A stretch of 64,000 nucleotides of DNA from JAHFTY01 sp964584785. Its GTDB lineage: Bacteria > Acidobacteriota > Terriglobia > 20CM-2-55-15. Positions 23,610-32,719 of the stretch are shown one piece after another (position 1 is the first letter of the stretch; each line of letters begins with the position of its first letter). Location: positions 13,471 through 77,470 of the forward strand of contig CAZPBY010000034.1 in NCBI GenBank assembly GCA_964584785.1, given 5' to 3'. Made by a program: the position numbers and the translations under genes. The notes under the pieces are model-generated. The model saw nothing but the letters and a program-made list of their open reading frames with translations, had not been told where the DNA came from and searched no databases.

Positions 23610-25346
23610 ATGAATGGCGCGATGTTCATCGCAGAGTGTTTGAAACAGGAAGGCGTCACGAAGGTTTTCGGCCAGTGCGGTCACACGAATTACGCGCTGA
23701 TTGACGCGTGCCATCAGCTGGGCATCGACTACATTTCGTTTCGTCATGAACAACAGGCGGCGCATGCCGCCGACGCGTACTTTCGCGTATCGCACAAGCT
23801 GGCCGTGGTGAACGTTCACCTTTCGCCGGGTCTGACGAATGCGTTGACGGGTGTGGCGACGGCAGCGGCGGATTGCACGCCGATGATCGTCTTCTCGGGC
23901 AACACGCAGTCTTACCATCACGCGCGTGAACCTCATCAGGGCATCCGATTCCATGCCGACGCATCGCAGGGCGACATCTACCGTCCATTCTGCAAACGCG
24001 TCTGGCGCGTCGATGATCCGCAATACCTGCCGGACGTGATTCCCCGCGCTCTGAATCTCGCTCAAACCGGCCGGCCCGGCGCCGTATTGATCGACGTACC
24101 GATGGATGTCTTCTCACGGCAGGTGAAGGTTTCCCCGCCGGTGATGGCCGCTCGACGCGCTCAGTATTCGCGTCCGGCGGGCGATGATGCGGGTGTCGCC
24201 GAGGCAGCCGAACTGTTGTTGCGCGCGAAGAAGCCGGTGATCTTCGCGGGCAACGGAGTGCTTCTGGCCGAAGCGTGGGCGGACTTGAAGAATCTTGCCG
24301 AGTGTCTTGGTATTCCTGTCGCAACGTCATTGATGGGGAAAGGAGCCTTCCCCGAAGATCATCCGCTTGCTTTGGGAATGGCCGGAATCTGGGGAACCCG
24401 CTGCGCCAACGACACTACCAGGGAAGCCGACGTCATCCTTGCCGTAGGTACCGGCTTCGCTGAAGCGGACTGCAGCTCATGGGATCCGAACTACACGTTC
24501 GCCATTCCGCCATCAAAGTTGATTCAGATCGATATCGACTCGCAGGAAATCGGAAAAATCTATCCGGTAAGCGTCGGCATCGTCGGCGACGCGAAAGCGA
24601 CGATGGCCGCACTCGTAAACAAATTGGCCGGCAGTCGCAAGAACGATTGGCGTGAATCTCCGCGACTCGCTGAACTGAAATCCAGGAAAGAGAGCTGGCA
24701 GCGAGAGCTAACCGAAAGCCAGCGCGATAACGGAAAACCCATTCACCCGGCGCGACTGCTCGCGGAGCTTGGACGCGTATTGCCTCCTGACGCGATCGCC
24801 GTCACCGACGTCGGATGGAACAAAAACGGCGCGGGCCAGCAATTGCCGTCACGCCTGCCTCGAACGTTCATCACCAGCGGCGGATTCGCCACGATGGGAT
24901 TCGCGCCGGCTGCGGCAATCGGCGCGAAGCTGGCGGCTCCCGATCGCAAGGTCCTCGGACTGGTGGGTGACGGCGGCCTCATGTCCGTTGTCGGAGCTCT
25001 GACGACGGCGGTCGAACTCGGCATTCCGGTCCTCTGGGTATTGTTCAACAACTTTTGCTTCGCCACGATTCGCAGCGTCGGGACCACATACTTCAACAAC
25101 AAGTACGGGACCGAATTCACGCGTCCGGACGGCACACCCTACAATCCCGATTTTCAACTGATGGCCAAAGCTTTCGGGATGGAAGCGCGACTGATCGAAG
25201 AGCCCGATCAACTTGCCGCCGGCTTGAAGGAAGCCATCGCTCTCGATGTGCCGTGCCTGTTGGAAGTCCGCACTCGAGGCGACGTGCCGATGCCGCGCAC
25301 GGGCTATTGGGACATCGCCGACTTTCTCCGCCTTGGTAACGGATAG
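23610..25346 (+). CDS. Thiamine-diphosphate-dependent enzyme (acetolactate synthase-like)
   Basis: This 578-residue protein has the three-domain ThDP architecture. The N-terminal PYR domain carries the activating Glu in FRHEQQAAHAADAY (about 46-59). A central domain follows (KKPVIFAGNGVLLAEAWADL). The PP domain has the ThDP/Mg motif GDGGLMSVVGALTTAVE ... LFNN (about 450-480). The family includes acetolactate synthases, sulfopyruvate, benzoylformate and oxalyl-CoA decarboxylases. Without a regulatory-subunit gene nearby it is unlikely to be the biosynthetic acetolactate synthase. It follows the cytochrome gene by 9 bp and the MFS gene before that, pointing to catabolism of a 2-oxo acid or related compound. 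ATG start with GAGGTG upstream. Confidence 0.83.
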   Translation: MNGAMFIAECLKQEGVTKVFGQCGHTNYALIDACHQLGIDYISFRHEQQAAHAADAYFRVSHKLAVVNVHLSPGLTNALTGVATAAADCTPMIVFSGNTQSYHHAREPHQGIRFHADASQGDIYRPFCKRVWRVDDPQYLPDVIPRALNLAQTGRPGAVLIDVPMDVFSRQVKVSPPVMAARRAQYSRPAGDDAGVAEAAELLLRAKKPVIFAGNGVLLAEAWADLKNLAECLGIPVATSLMGKGAFPEDHPLALGMAGIWGTRCANDTTREADVILAVGTGFAEADCSSWDPNYTFAIPPSKLIQIDIDSQEIGKIYPVSVGIVGDAKATMAALVNKLAGSRKNDWRESPRLAELKSRKESWQRELTESQRDNGKPIHPARLLAELGRVLPPDAIAVTDVGWNKNGAGQQLPSRLPRTFITSGGFATMGFAPAAAIGAKLAAPDRKVLGLVGDGGLMSVVGALTTAVELGIPVLWVLFNNFCFATIRSVGTTYFNNKYGTEFTRPDGTPYNPDFQLMAKAFGMEARLIEEPDQLAAGLKEAIALDVPCLLEVRTRGDVPMPRTGYWDIADFLRLGNG

Positions 25347-25434
25347 CACAAGCCCGTCGCTGCGCTCCGGGTTCTGACAATTGTGCTCGGAAGGAAAGTG
25401 TTCAGAACCCGGAGCGCCGCGACGGGCTTCGTGC
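25346..25434. terminator. Large hairpin after the ThDP-enzyme operon
   Basis: Two ~33-base arms (25346-25378 and about 25400-25434) are nearly perfect inverted repeats built on CAAGCCCGTCGC / GCGACGGGCTTCG and CCGGGTTCTGA / TCAGAACCCGG, with a ~21-base loop. It starts at the last base of the ThDP gene. The core GAAGCCCGT/ACGGGCTTC recurs in the small hairpin at 43281. It probably ends transcription in both directions, since the next gene converges from 25525, but it may be a dispersed palindromic unit. Confidence 0.6.
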
Positions 25435-25524
25435 CGTCACTTCTCATTTACGGCTGATGCGCTGCTCGATCTCTTCCAGCATCTGATCCATGTCCGCGGT
25501 GATCCGGGTTCTACCGCCTGACGA

Positions 25525-26349
25525 TTAAGAATGTTGCCTTGCGCGATTGATCATGAATTCCACAGCGGAATTCATATTCATTGGGACGAGTGTGATTCCA
25601 AGATGTTCCGCTGCCCAAACACGGAAAATCTCATCCGCAAAGCCCTGGCCAACGTCCTTGACGTTCTTGAAGTCGAGCAGTACTTCCTTGAAGCGATCTA
25701 AGCCCACCAACAGACGCTTCGCTTCAGATCGAGAAATGAAATGCACGCCGAGTTCAAATAATTTCACGACAATGCGAGTTCTGGCGAACTCATAGTCTTC
25801 TGTGTACTCGGCGAATAATTGTTCGAGACTTGTCGTCTTTCCGACGTTAATTTCGCATTCGACCGACGTTCCCCGACGTTCATCGGTTTCTCCGACGGCC
25901 ACGTCTCCGCGGACACTATCGATCTTCCATGACAATCCATTACTCTCGATTACGAATAAATCCGAGATTCGCGAGGTAAAAAAAATCCCTTCTCCGGTAT
26001 GCCTCGCCGGATCGGTTGTCACTTTGCCCTTGGAGACTTGTTGGATAGCAGCGAGAAGATCGGGTAGGGCCAGCTTGTCGCGGAGGTTTTGGAATATGCC
26101 AATTCCGTCGTCTTCAATGCGGAGCACCAGAATTGGATCGCGTCGAGTTAATGCAAGTTCCACCCACTGGCCGGAGGAATGGTCGATTGCGTTGTTGATC
26201 AACTCCGTAACGACATAACCGGTGATCCGAAAGACGTTCTCGGAGATTCCTTCAAGTTGAGGAGCCCGCGCGGCCAGTTCGGTCCAAACGCTGTCCTCGG
26301 ACAAACCAACGAGCGGATATCTATGTTGAGTCGTTCCGTCCATTGCCAC
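25525..26349 (-). CDS. HATPase (anti-sigma-kinase-like) fused to DUF4325 STAS-like domain
   Basis: This 274-residue cytoplasmic protein has an N-terminal GHKL/HATPase_c domain with an N-box TELINNAIDHSSG (about 48-60) and G1-box RIEDDGIGIF (about 76-86). Residues ~190-274 resemble DUF4325 (STAS-like): FISRSEAKRLLVGLDRFKEV ... FKNVKDVGQGFADEIFRVWA. Proteins of this build are thought to act like fused anti-sigma-kinase and antagonist modules, perhaps self-contained partner switches. Start is GTG 26349; ATG 26343 is equally possible, as neither has a clear Shine-Dalgarno. After the TAA stop the same frame stays open for 26 more codons, ending in a helix-like acidic segment (DMDQMLEEIEQRISRK), so the protein may once have been longer. 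Confidence 0.78.
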   Translation of the reverse strand: MAMDGTTQHRYPLVGLSEDSVWTELAARAPQLEGISENVFRITGYVVTELINNAIDHSSGQWVELALTRRDPILVLRIEDDGIGIFQNLRDKLALPDLLAAIQQVSKGKVTTDPARHTGEGIFFTSRISDLFVIESNGLSWKIDSVRGDVAVGETDERRGTSVECEINVGKTTSLEQLFAEYTEDYEFARTRIVVKLFELGVHFISRSEAKRLLVGLDRFKEVLLDFKNVKDVGQGFADEIFRVWAAEHLGITLVPMNMNSAVEFMINRARQHS

Positions 26350-26566
26350 AGGCGGCGCTGCATAACAGCCAACCGGTAATCATTATTTTACCGCGCCCTT
26401 GGAAATTGTCATCGCGGGCGTACCTGTTCGTTGCATGCGTACTCGAACGCCCAACGACTTAAGGAATCGCGTACGGGCCGCCTGGATCCCATTCCGCCGA
26501 CATGGCCCCCGCGTCGTGGACCGTCGATGGGTCGGTAGTGACAATCGCGGCACACGCGGAGGCATC

Positions 26567-27319
26567 TCACGGCTGCGAGACGGAGCGGTTGATCCAGACA
26601 ATATTGTCCCAGCTGAGCAACTTTTCAGTCCCGTCGAACAACTTCGAATAGCTGCCGCCGCCGGCTTTGAATGAAAACTCTTTCACCCGATCGGGCGGAT
26701 TCGTCGTGACATTGCGGAGAATGTCCAGAACCTGCTCCTGTTTCGAAATCTGATAGAACGACGGATTCTTCGCGGAATAAAACTTCGTTTCGTTCGGGTT
26801 GCCTTTATTGGCAGCGGCCCGTTCGAACTTGATGTGCATTTCCAGACGCTCTCCACCGGAGGCCGTGAATGCCCAATCCTGCGAATCGACAATCGGGCCC
26901 GAACCGCTCGTTGTGGATCGCTGCATCGTGTGTGTCGTCGCCGGAAGATAAACACCGAATGGACCCGGAGCATCGGCAGCATCCTGGGTGATCCCTCCGA
27001 TGACCAGTTGGACACCGGCCCCGGAAGCGTCTCGGACTGGGGCAACCAGATAGACCAAGCGGCTTGAACCCTTCCCGACAGGTTTTCCATCGGGTGCATT
27101 TACGGAGACGCGGTCAATAAATACAACTCGCAGGTTCGCGTCTTTAGCCGCACCTTGTGTCGCGACATTCGGCGTGAAACCCGACGGAATAAAACTCGCA
27201 AGCGCCGCATCCGTAACGTGAACGTCGAGCTGAAATCGTGCTTCGGAGCTGTTTTCAATTAAGGTCTGCCCGTAGACAAACCCGGTTGAGAGCAGCACGA
27301 AAAGTATTGCCCATCGCAT
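26567..27319 (-). CDS. Exported hypothetical protein
   Basis: This 250-residue protein starts at the ATG preceded by GAGGAGG; the frame extends upstream into the promoter of the divergent TonB gene but that part is not coding. A signal peptide (MRWAILFVLLSTGFVYGQ) is followed by a soluble domain with LDVHVTDAALASFIPSGFTP near the N-terminus and KLLSWDNIVWINRSVSQP at the end. I do not recognise the family; the first part is reminiscent of acetoacetate-decarboxylase-like or lipocalin-like folds only in length. It is divergent from TonB receptor 2, sharing a 287-bp region with the operator at 27376. Confidence 0.7.
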   Translation of the reverse strand: MRWAILFVLLSTGFVYGQTLIENSSEARFQLDVHVTDAALASFIPSGFTPNVATQGAAKDANLRVVFIDRVSVNAPDGKPVGKGSSRLVYLVAPVRDASGAGVQLVIGGITQDAADAPGPFGVYLPATTHTMQRSTTSGSGPIVDSQDWAFTASGGERLEMHIKFERAAANKGNPNETKFYSAKNPSFYQISKQEQVLDILRNVTTNPPDRVKEFSFKAGGGSYSKLFDGTEKLLSWDNIVWINRSVSQP

Positions 27320-27375
27320 GGATCGCCTCCTCTTTTCGTTCGAGACTCTACATGCGGCATTGCCGGAGGTCAAAC

Positions 27376-27439
27376 ATGTATTGTCATCCCTACAACATTC
27401 AGTTTTCACTTGACTGTGTTTTGTGAAAGCCGAAATAAT
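27376..27439 (+). promoter_or_regulatory. Operator plus sigma70-type promoter of TonB receptor 2
   Basis: ATGTATTGTCATCCCTACAA (27376-27395) matches the operator at 12638 (TTGTATTGTCGTTAATACAA) in 15 of 20 positions, including TGTATTGTC and the TACAA end. Fourteen bases later is TTGACT (27410-27415), a 17-base spacer and AAATAAT (27433-27439). The bases around and after the -10 (AATAATCCCGG) are also identical to those at receptor 1. The leader to ATG 27607 is long (~160 bases). Confidence 0.7.
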
Positions 27440-27606
27440 CCCGGACGTTCGACAAAACGAAGCGGATCGACAACGACGCCGATCCATCGGGAGATTCAAC
27501 GTGAGAACTCCAGTCGGCAGAGATATAGCCGACAGCGCCTGCATGCCCACCCCCCATGCCTGCCGGTTCTCCGGACTTCAAAAACAAGACGATTCGGAGC
27601 GACTTC

Positions 27607-30600
27607 ATGAGAACTCTAATTAAGGTCAGTTTGCTGTGTTTGATCCTGTCGGCGGTGGCAGCGGGCCAGACCGTCGGTGTCTCGCAGATATCCGGAACCG
27701 TGAAGGATCAGTCCGGCGCTGTTTTGCCTGGCGTTGAGATCAAAGTGACGCAGACCGACACCGGGCTGACGCGAAATACGATCACCGACGAGCGGGGAAT
27801 TTATTCGATTCCGAATCTTCAGGTGGGTCCTTACAGACTCGAAGCGAGCCTGCCGGGTTTCTCGACCTACATACAGACTGGAATAGTTTTGCAGGTGAAC
27901 AGCAATCCGTCCGTGCATGTAGTGTTGACGGTCGGTACGGTGTCGGATAGCGTGCAGGTCACGGCGGACGCCAGTCTCGTCGAGATACGGAACACCTCGG
28001 TCGGTCAGGTGATGGACAACCAGCGTGTTGTCGAATTGCCTTTACAGGGACGACAGGTCACCGATCTCGTATTGCTGTCTCCCGCGGCTGTGGTGACCGG
28101 TGGTTTCAACGGCAATCGCAATTTCCCGACAGTGGCAATTTCGGTGGCGGGAGGTTCCGGAGCCGGAACCACCTATCGGCTCGATGGCGCGTCCCACAAC
28201 GATTTTCATAACAACCTGAACCTTCCGCTTCCGTTCCCCGATGCGATGCAGGAATTCAAACTCGACACTGGAGCGGCCGATGCGCGCGCGGGCCGTTCCG
28301 CAGCGGGCGCAGTGAACGTGGTGACCAAGACCGGTACGAACGCGATTCACGGAGACGCGTTCTGGTACGTTCGTAATGCCTTGTTCAATGCACGCAATCC
28401 TTTCGCGGCGGTTCGCGACGACAGTTTGAAGAGAAACCAGATCGGCGGCACGCTGGGTGGACCCATCATCAAGAACAAGCTGTTCTGGTTCGTCGGCTAT
28501 CAATTCACATCCGAGCGATCGGACCCACGAACCTCGACCGTGACGCTTCCGACACGCGACATGCTCAACGGCGACTTCACGACGATTACTTCAGTCGCAT
28601 GCAATCCCGGCCGGACCACGCCGGTCCCGCTGCTTCTTCCGTTCCAGAACAACAAAGTCGATCCGAAATCGTTTTTCCCCGGCAGCGTCAAGCTCGCGAG
28701 TTTCCTGCCGGTGCCGACGGATCCTTGCGGCTTGTACCAATACGGATTTCCGAGCAGGCCGAATCAGCACGACGTCGTCGCGAAAGTCGATCTTCAGAAG
28801 AGCGACAAACATCAGATGTTCGCTCGCCATATTTATGCGCACCGCATCAATCCGCTTCCCGACGTGGATCCGAAAACGAACGGACTCGCTGGCACGTTTA
28901 CCGGTACGGACAATGCGGCAAACTCCCTCACGTTGGGCGACACCTACACGGTTCACCCGAGCCTCATCAGTTCTTTCCGCCTGACCGGCACCTGGACCGG
29001 CAACTACCGCCTCCGTCCCAAAAACTTTGTGACGCCGGCGGACATCGGCATCAATCTTTTCGTCCACAATCCCGGAGACGGCGAATTCTCGGTCACGAAC
29101 GGATTCAGCTTTGGAGGATCCGGCGGCGGCAAGTGGAACATGACCGGAATTCAAATCTCCGAAGACCTGGACTGGATTCGCGGAAACCATCAGGTTGGGT
29201 TTGGCGGCACCTTCACACTCGCAATTGAAAACCAGTACAACAACCAGTTTTCGAACGGCTCCGTCAGCTTTGGGACCGCTCGCGCCGGCATGGGGTATGC
29301 GGATTTTCTGCTCGGACTGCCGAGCACCATCACGCAGGCTCACGGCCAGCAGGACTTTGAACGAGGGAAACAGTACGGCCTTTACGTCACGGACAACTGG
29401 AAGGTGAGTCCGCGATTCAGCGTCAATGCGGGAGTGCGATGGGAGCCTTACCTGCCATGGCAACACAAATACGGATGGGTGAACCATTTCGAAATGGCCA
29501 ACTTCCTGTCGGGCAAAAAGAGTCAGGTGTATCTCGACGCTCCGGCCGGAATGATGTTCCCCGGCGATCCCGGTTTCCCCGATAAAGGAATGCATCGGAG
29601 AAATGTCGCCTTGTTTGCTCCACGGCTCGGCTTGGTTTTTGATCCCAACGGATCGGGAAAGCAGGTGGTTCGCGCCGGCTACGGCTTGTTCTATGACTAT
29701 CCGCCGGCTTCGTACAACATCCGCGTTTCGAACTCGCTTCCTTACGGCGGTCAGGTCACTCTGACGAATCCCTCACTGCCCGATCCATGGATCAACACGC
29801 CGCGCGGGAATCCTTTCCCGATTCCGCTGGCGGATAAGAATCTCGTGTTCCCGACGCAAGGCACGTATTACAGCCAACCGTTCGATCTTCCGAACAGCTA
29901 CACGCAGCAGTGGAATTTGAGTGTGCAGCGTCAGTTCGGAAATGATTGGTCGGTGGACCTCAGTTATCTGGGCAATCACGCGTCGCACATCTGGGCGGAC
30001 CGGCAGGCAAACCCCGTGATCTACATTCCAGGCGCGTCGACGACTGCAGCCGCGAACATTCAGTCTCGTCGATTGTTGACGCTGATCAATCCAACGGTCG
30101 GCGCGTACTACAACAGCATCATCGAGACCGTCCCCGGCGGCAACATCAGCTATAACGGTATGGTGGTGAAAGTTCAGAAGCGGTTCTCCGGACAATTTAC
30201 GATCCAGTCGAACTACACACTCGGTCACTGTATCTCCGACATGGATCCGGATCAGTTCCTGGATGGCCAGGATTACATCAACTGGAACAACCGCCGGCAG
30301 GATCGTGGAAACTGCAGTCAGGATCGCCGGCATCTCACCAACAATTCGGTCATCGTGAGTACTCCGAATTTCGGATCTCCAACGATGCGAAAGATCGTCG
30401 GCGGATGGCAGCTTTCGACGATCTACCGTCTCCAAAGCGGAACACCGTTAACGGTCACCACGACCGGCGATGCCGGGCTTCTGAGTTCGGCGCAGCGGCC
30501 GGATCGTATCGCTTCAGGCGCCATCGATAATCCCACGATCGCGAAATGGTTCGACACGTCGGCGTTCATTCAGAACAGTCCGGGATCGTATGGAAACTCG

Positions 30601-30828
30601 GGCCGCAATATTCTTCACGGACCGAAGAATGTCCAGCTCGACATGAGTCTGACCCGCAGGTTCCAGTGGGAAGGCCGTCGCATAGAATTCCGCGCGGAGG
30701 CCTTCAATGCGTTTAATATGTTCCGGCCGAACAATCCAAATACGGCGCTGACGAACAACAATTTTGGCAGAATCACATCCGCGCAGGACGCGAGGATCAT
30801 GCAGTTCGCAATGAAGTACGTGTTCTGA
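27607..30828 (+). CDS. Oar-like TonB-dependent outer-membrane receptor 2
   Basis: This 1073-residue protein starts at an ATG with GGAG eight bases upstream. It has a signal peptide (LIKVSLLCLILSAVAAGQ) and a carboxypeptidase-regulatory-like N-domain (ISGTVKDQSGAVLPGVEIKV ... IYSIPNLQVGPYRLEASLPG). A plug (ELPLQGRQVTDLVLLSPAA) and a barrel follow, closing with FRAEAFNAFNMFRPNNPNT and a C-terminal YVF. It is clearly paralogous to the receptor at 12758 along its whole length. It lies 9 bp before a PQQ dehydrogenase and then a ThuA-domain gene, forming a plus-strand operon. The pairing of each receptor with a PQQ dehydrogenase suggests import of a compound that is oxidised in the periplasm. Confidence 0.9.
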   Translation: MRTLIKVSLLCLILSAVAAGQTVGVSQISGTVKDQSGAVLPGVEIKVTQTDTGLTRNTITDERGIYSIPNLQVGPYRLEASLPGFSTYIQTGIVLQVNSNPSVHVVLTVGTVSDSVQVTADASLVEIRNTSVGQVMDNQRVVELPLQGRQVTDLVLLSPAAVVTGGFNGNRNFPTVAISVAGGSGAGTTYRLDGASHNDFHNNLNLPLPFPDAMQEFKLDTGAADARAGRSAAGAVNVVTKTGTNAIHGDAFWYVRNALFNARNPFAAVRDDSLKRNQIGGTLGGPIIKNKLFWFVGYQFTSERSDPRTSTVTLPTRDMLNGDFTTITSVACNPGRTTPVPLLLPFQNNKVDPKSFFPGSVKLASFLPVPTDPCGLYQYGFPSRPNQHDVVAKVDLQKSDKHQMFARHIYAHRINPLPDVDPKTNGLAGTFTGTDNAANSLTLGDTYTVHPSLISSFRLTGTWTGNYRLRPKNFVTPADIGINLFVHNPGDGEFSVTNGFSFGGSGGGKWNMTGIQISEDLDWIRGNHQVGFGGTFTLAIENQYNNQFSNGSVSFGTARAGMGYADFLLGLPSTITQAHGQQDFERGKQYGLYVTDNWKVSPRFSVNAGVRWEPYLPWQHKYGWVNHFEMANFLSGKKSQVYLDAPAGMMFPGDPGFPDKGMHRRNVALFAPRLGLVFDPNGSGKQVVRAGYGLFYDYPPASYNIRVSNSLPYGGQVTLTNPSLPDPWINTPRGNPFPIPLADKNLVFPTQGTYYSQPFDLPNSYTQQWNLSVQRQFGNDWSVDLSYLGNHASHIWADRQANPVIYIPGASTTAAANIQSRRLLTLINPTVGAYYNSIIETVPGGNISYNGMVVKVQKRFSGQFTIQSNYTLGHCISDMDPDQFLDGQDYINWNNRRQDRGNCSQDRRHLTNNSVIVSTPNFGSPTMRKIVGGWQLSTIYRLQSGTPLTVTTTGDAGLLSSAQRPDRIASGAIDNPTIAKWFDTSAFIQNSPGSYGNSGRNILHGPKNVQLDMSLTRRFQWEGRRIEFRAEAFNAFNMFRPNNPNTALTNNNFGRITSAQDARIMQFAMKYVF

Positions 30829-30837
30829 GGAGCCCGG

Positions 30838-32709
30838 ATGAAAAAAATCGCGCTAGTTGCGTTTCCTTTGCTTTTAAGCGCCGCTCTTTTGATGGCGCAA
30901 AACAATTGGGTCTACTTTGGCCAGGATCAGGGCGCCACGAAGTACTCCACGCTGACGCAGATCAATGCGGGCAACGTCAAGAGTCTGAAACGTGCATGGA
31001 CGTTTCACACCGGAGATAAGTCGGGGTTCTTTGAGAGCACGCCGCTCGTGATCGACAGCGTTTTGTACTTTGCCGCCCAGAACGGCTTCTACGCGCTCGA
31101 CGCGGTTAGCGGTCAGCAGATCTGGAAGTTCGATGCAACAAGGACGACGCGTCGCGGCGTTTCGTATTGGCCGGGCGACGCCAAGTCGCCTGCCCGTATC
31201 GTCGCGTCGACAGAGAATCGGCTGGTCGCGCTTGATGCCAAGACCGGTACTCCTGTCAAAGATTTTGGCGACGGCGGCTTTGTGGATATGGGCGCGGACA
31301 TGGCGTCGCCGCCAGCGATTTACAAAGATCTGCTGATCACGCCAAGCACGAAACCGATCATTCGCGCGTGGAATGCTCGGACCGGCGCACTGGTGTGGAC
31401 GTTCAATCTCGTCGCGCAGCCCGGCGATCCCGGTCACGAGACGTGGGAAAACGATTCGTGGAAAACGATCGGCGGTACGAACGTGTGGGGTTACCTCACG
31501 GTCGATGCCGCAGCGGGTGTCGTCTACATTCCCAACTCGATCGCCGGCAGTGACTACATCGGAATTCCGCGGCCCGGAAACAACCTTTACGGCACGTCAC
31601 TGGTGGCCGTGGACGCGAACACCGGAAAACTGAAGTGGTATCAGCAACTCGTCCATCACGACATCTGGGATTACGATCTTGCCGCCGCTCCAACGCTCAT
31701 CAATGTGGTGAAAGACGGAAAGACTGTTCCGGCTGTGGCGCAAATCAACAAGATGGGTTTGATGTTCCTTTTCGATCGCACAAACGGCAAACCGATCTTC
31801 GGAATTGAAGAACGGCCGGTTCCTCAAAGTGAAGTGCCCGGTGAAAAGTCCTCTCCAACTCAGCCGTTTCCCGTGAAGCCTGCGCCGCTGGCAAGGAACT
31901 CCATGAAGAAGGAAGACCTGCCGAAAGGGATTACTCCGGAACACGACGCTTACTGCAAAGCGCTCTGGGAGAAATACAACATCCTCGATTCCGTTCCGTT
32001 CACGCCGTGGGAAGAAGGGCGCGACATCATTCTCTATCCCGGTGCCGTGGGTGGCGGAAACTGGAACGGTGTTTCATTCAATCCAAAGCTGGGGATGATC
32101 TTCACGAACGTGATGAACGCGGGTCAGTGGGGACACGTCGAGAAAGTCGATCCCAACAATGTTCGGCCTCGCGGTGGTCGAGGCGGACGTGGAGGAGATG
32201 GCGGTCGTGGCGATGCCGGTCGTGGTGGCCGCGGTGGCCCTCCTCCAGACGGTGCCGATGACGCGAACGCCAACACCTACCGGAAGGTGACTCCGGAGGG
32301 CGGAAGATTCTGGGATCCGAAGACCAAGTATTCCTGCGTCGCTCCGCCCTGGGGCGAACTTGTCGCCGTCAACGTGAACACCGGTGACATCGCCTGGCAT
32401 GTGCCGCTCGGCGTTTTTGAAGAACTCGAGGCCAAAGGAATCAAGACGGGAACGCCGAGTCTCGGTGGAAGCATCACGACCGCAGGTGACCTCGTTTTCA
32501 TCGGAGCCACAATTGACGGGCGTTTTCGCGCGTTCGATGCTCGAAACGGAAAAGAACTCTGGAGCGAAAAACTCGACGCGCCCGCTCACTCGATACCGTC
32601 CACCTACGTGGGCCGGGACGGCAAGCAGTACGTCGTGGTTTCCGCCGGTGGCGGCGGATTCCTTCAGAGTCCAACTGCCGACACCGTTGTCGCATTCACA
32701 CTGCCGTAG
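30838..32709 (+). CDS. PQQ-dependent dehydrogenase (quinoprotein) 2
   Basis: This 623-residue protein has a signal peptide (IALVAFPLLLSAALLMAQ) and a PQQ propeller similar to the protein at 10690: NWVYFGQDQGATKYSTLTQI at the start, KLKWYQQLVHHDIWDYDLAA in the middle, and the late block CVAPPWGELVAVNVNTGD with FRAFDARNGKELW. No CXXCH heme site is present. A Gly/Arg-rich insert lies at about 440-475 (RGGRGGRGGDGGRGDAGRGG). ATG start with GAGGAG nine bases upstream. It is the middle gene of a TonB receptor / dehydrogenase / ThuA operon; 10 bp separate it from the next gene. Substrate unknown. Confidence 0.88.
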   Translation: MKKIALVAFPLLLSAALLMAQNNWVYFGQDQGATKYSTLTQINAGNVKSLKRAWTFHTGDKSGFFESTPLVIDSVLYFAAQNGFYALDAVSGQQIWKFDATRTTRRGVSYWPGDAKSPARIVASTENRLVALDAKTGTPVKDFGDGGFVDMGADMASPPAIYKDLLITPSTKPIIRAWNARTGALVWTFNLVAQPGDPGHETWENDSWKTIGGTNVWGYLTVDAAAGVVYIPNSIAGSDYIGIPRPGNNLYGTSLVAVDANTGKLKWYQQLVHHDIWDYDLAAAPTLINVVKDGKTVPAVAQINKMGLMFLFDRTNGKPIFGIEERPVPQSEVPGEKSSPTQPFPVKPAPLARNSMKKEDLPKGITPEHDAYCKALWEKYNILDSVPFTPWEEGRDIILYPGAVGGGNWNGVSFNPKLGMIFTNVMNAGQWGHVEKVDPNNVRPRGGRGGRGGDGGRGDAGRGGRGGPPPDGADDANANTYRKVTPEGGRFWDPKTKYSCVAPPWGELVAVNVNTGDIAWHVPLGVFEELEAKGIKTGTPSLGGSITTAGDLVFIGATIDGRFRAFDARNGKELWSEKLDAPAHSIPSTYVGRDGKQYVVVSAGGGGFLQSPTADTVVAFTLP

Positions 32710-32719
32710 CGAGGAAACC

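Noticed and set aside
23610..25346. Assignment of the ThDP enzyme as biosynthetic acetolactate synthase (ilvB)
   Set aside because: No regulatory-subunit or ilv gene is nearby and the operon partners are a transporter and a cytochrome, so only the superfamily is claimed.
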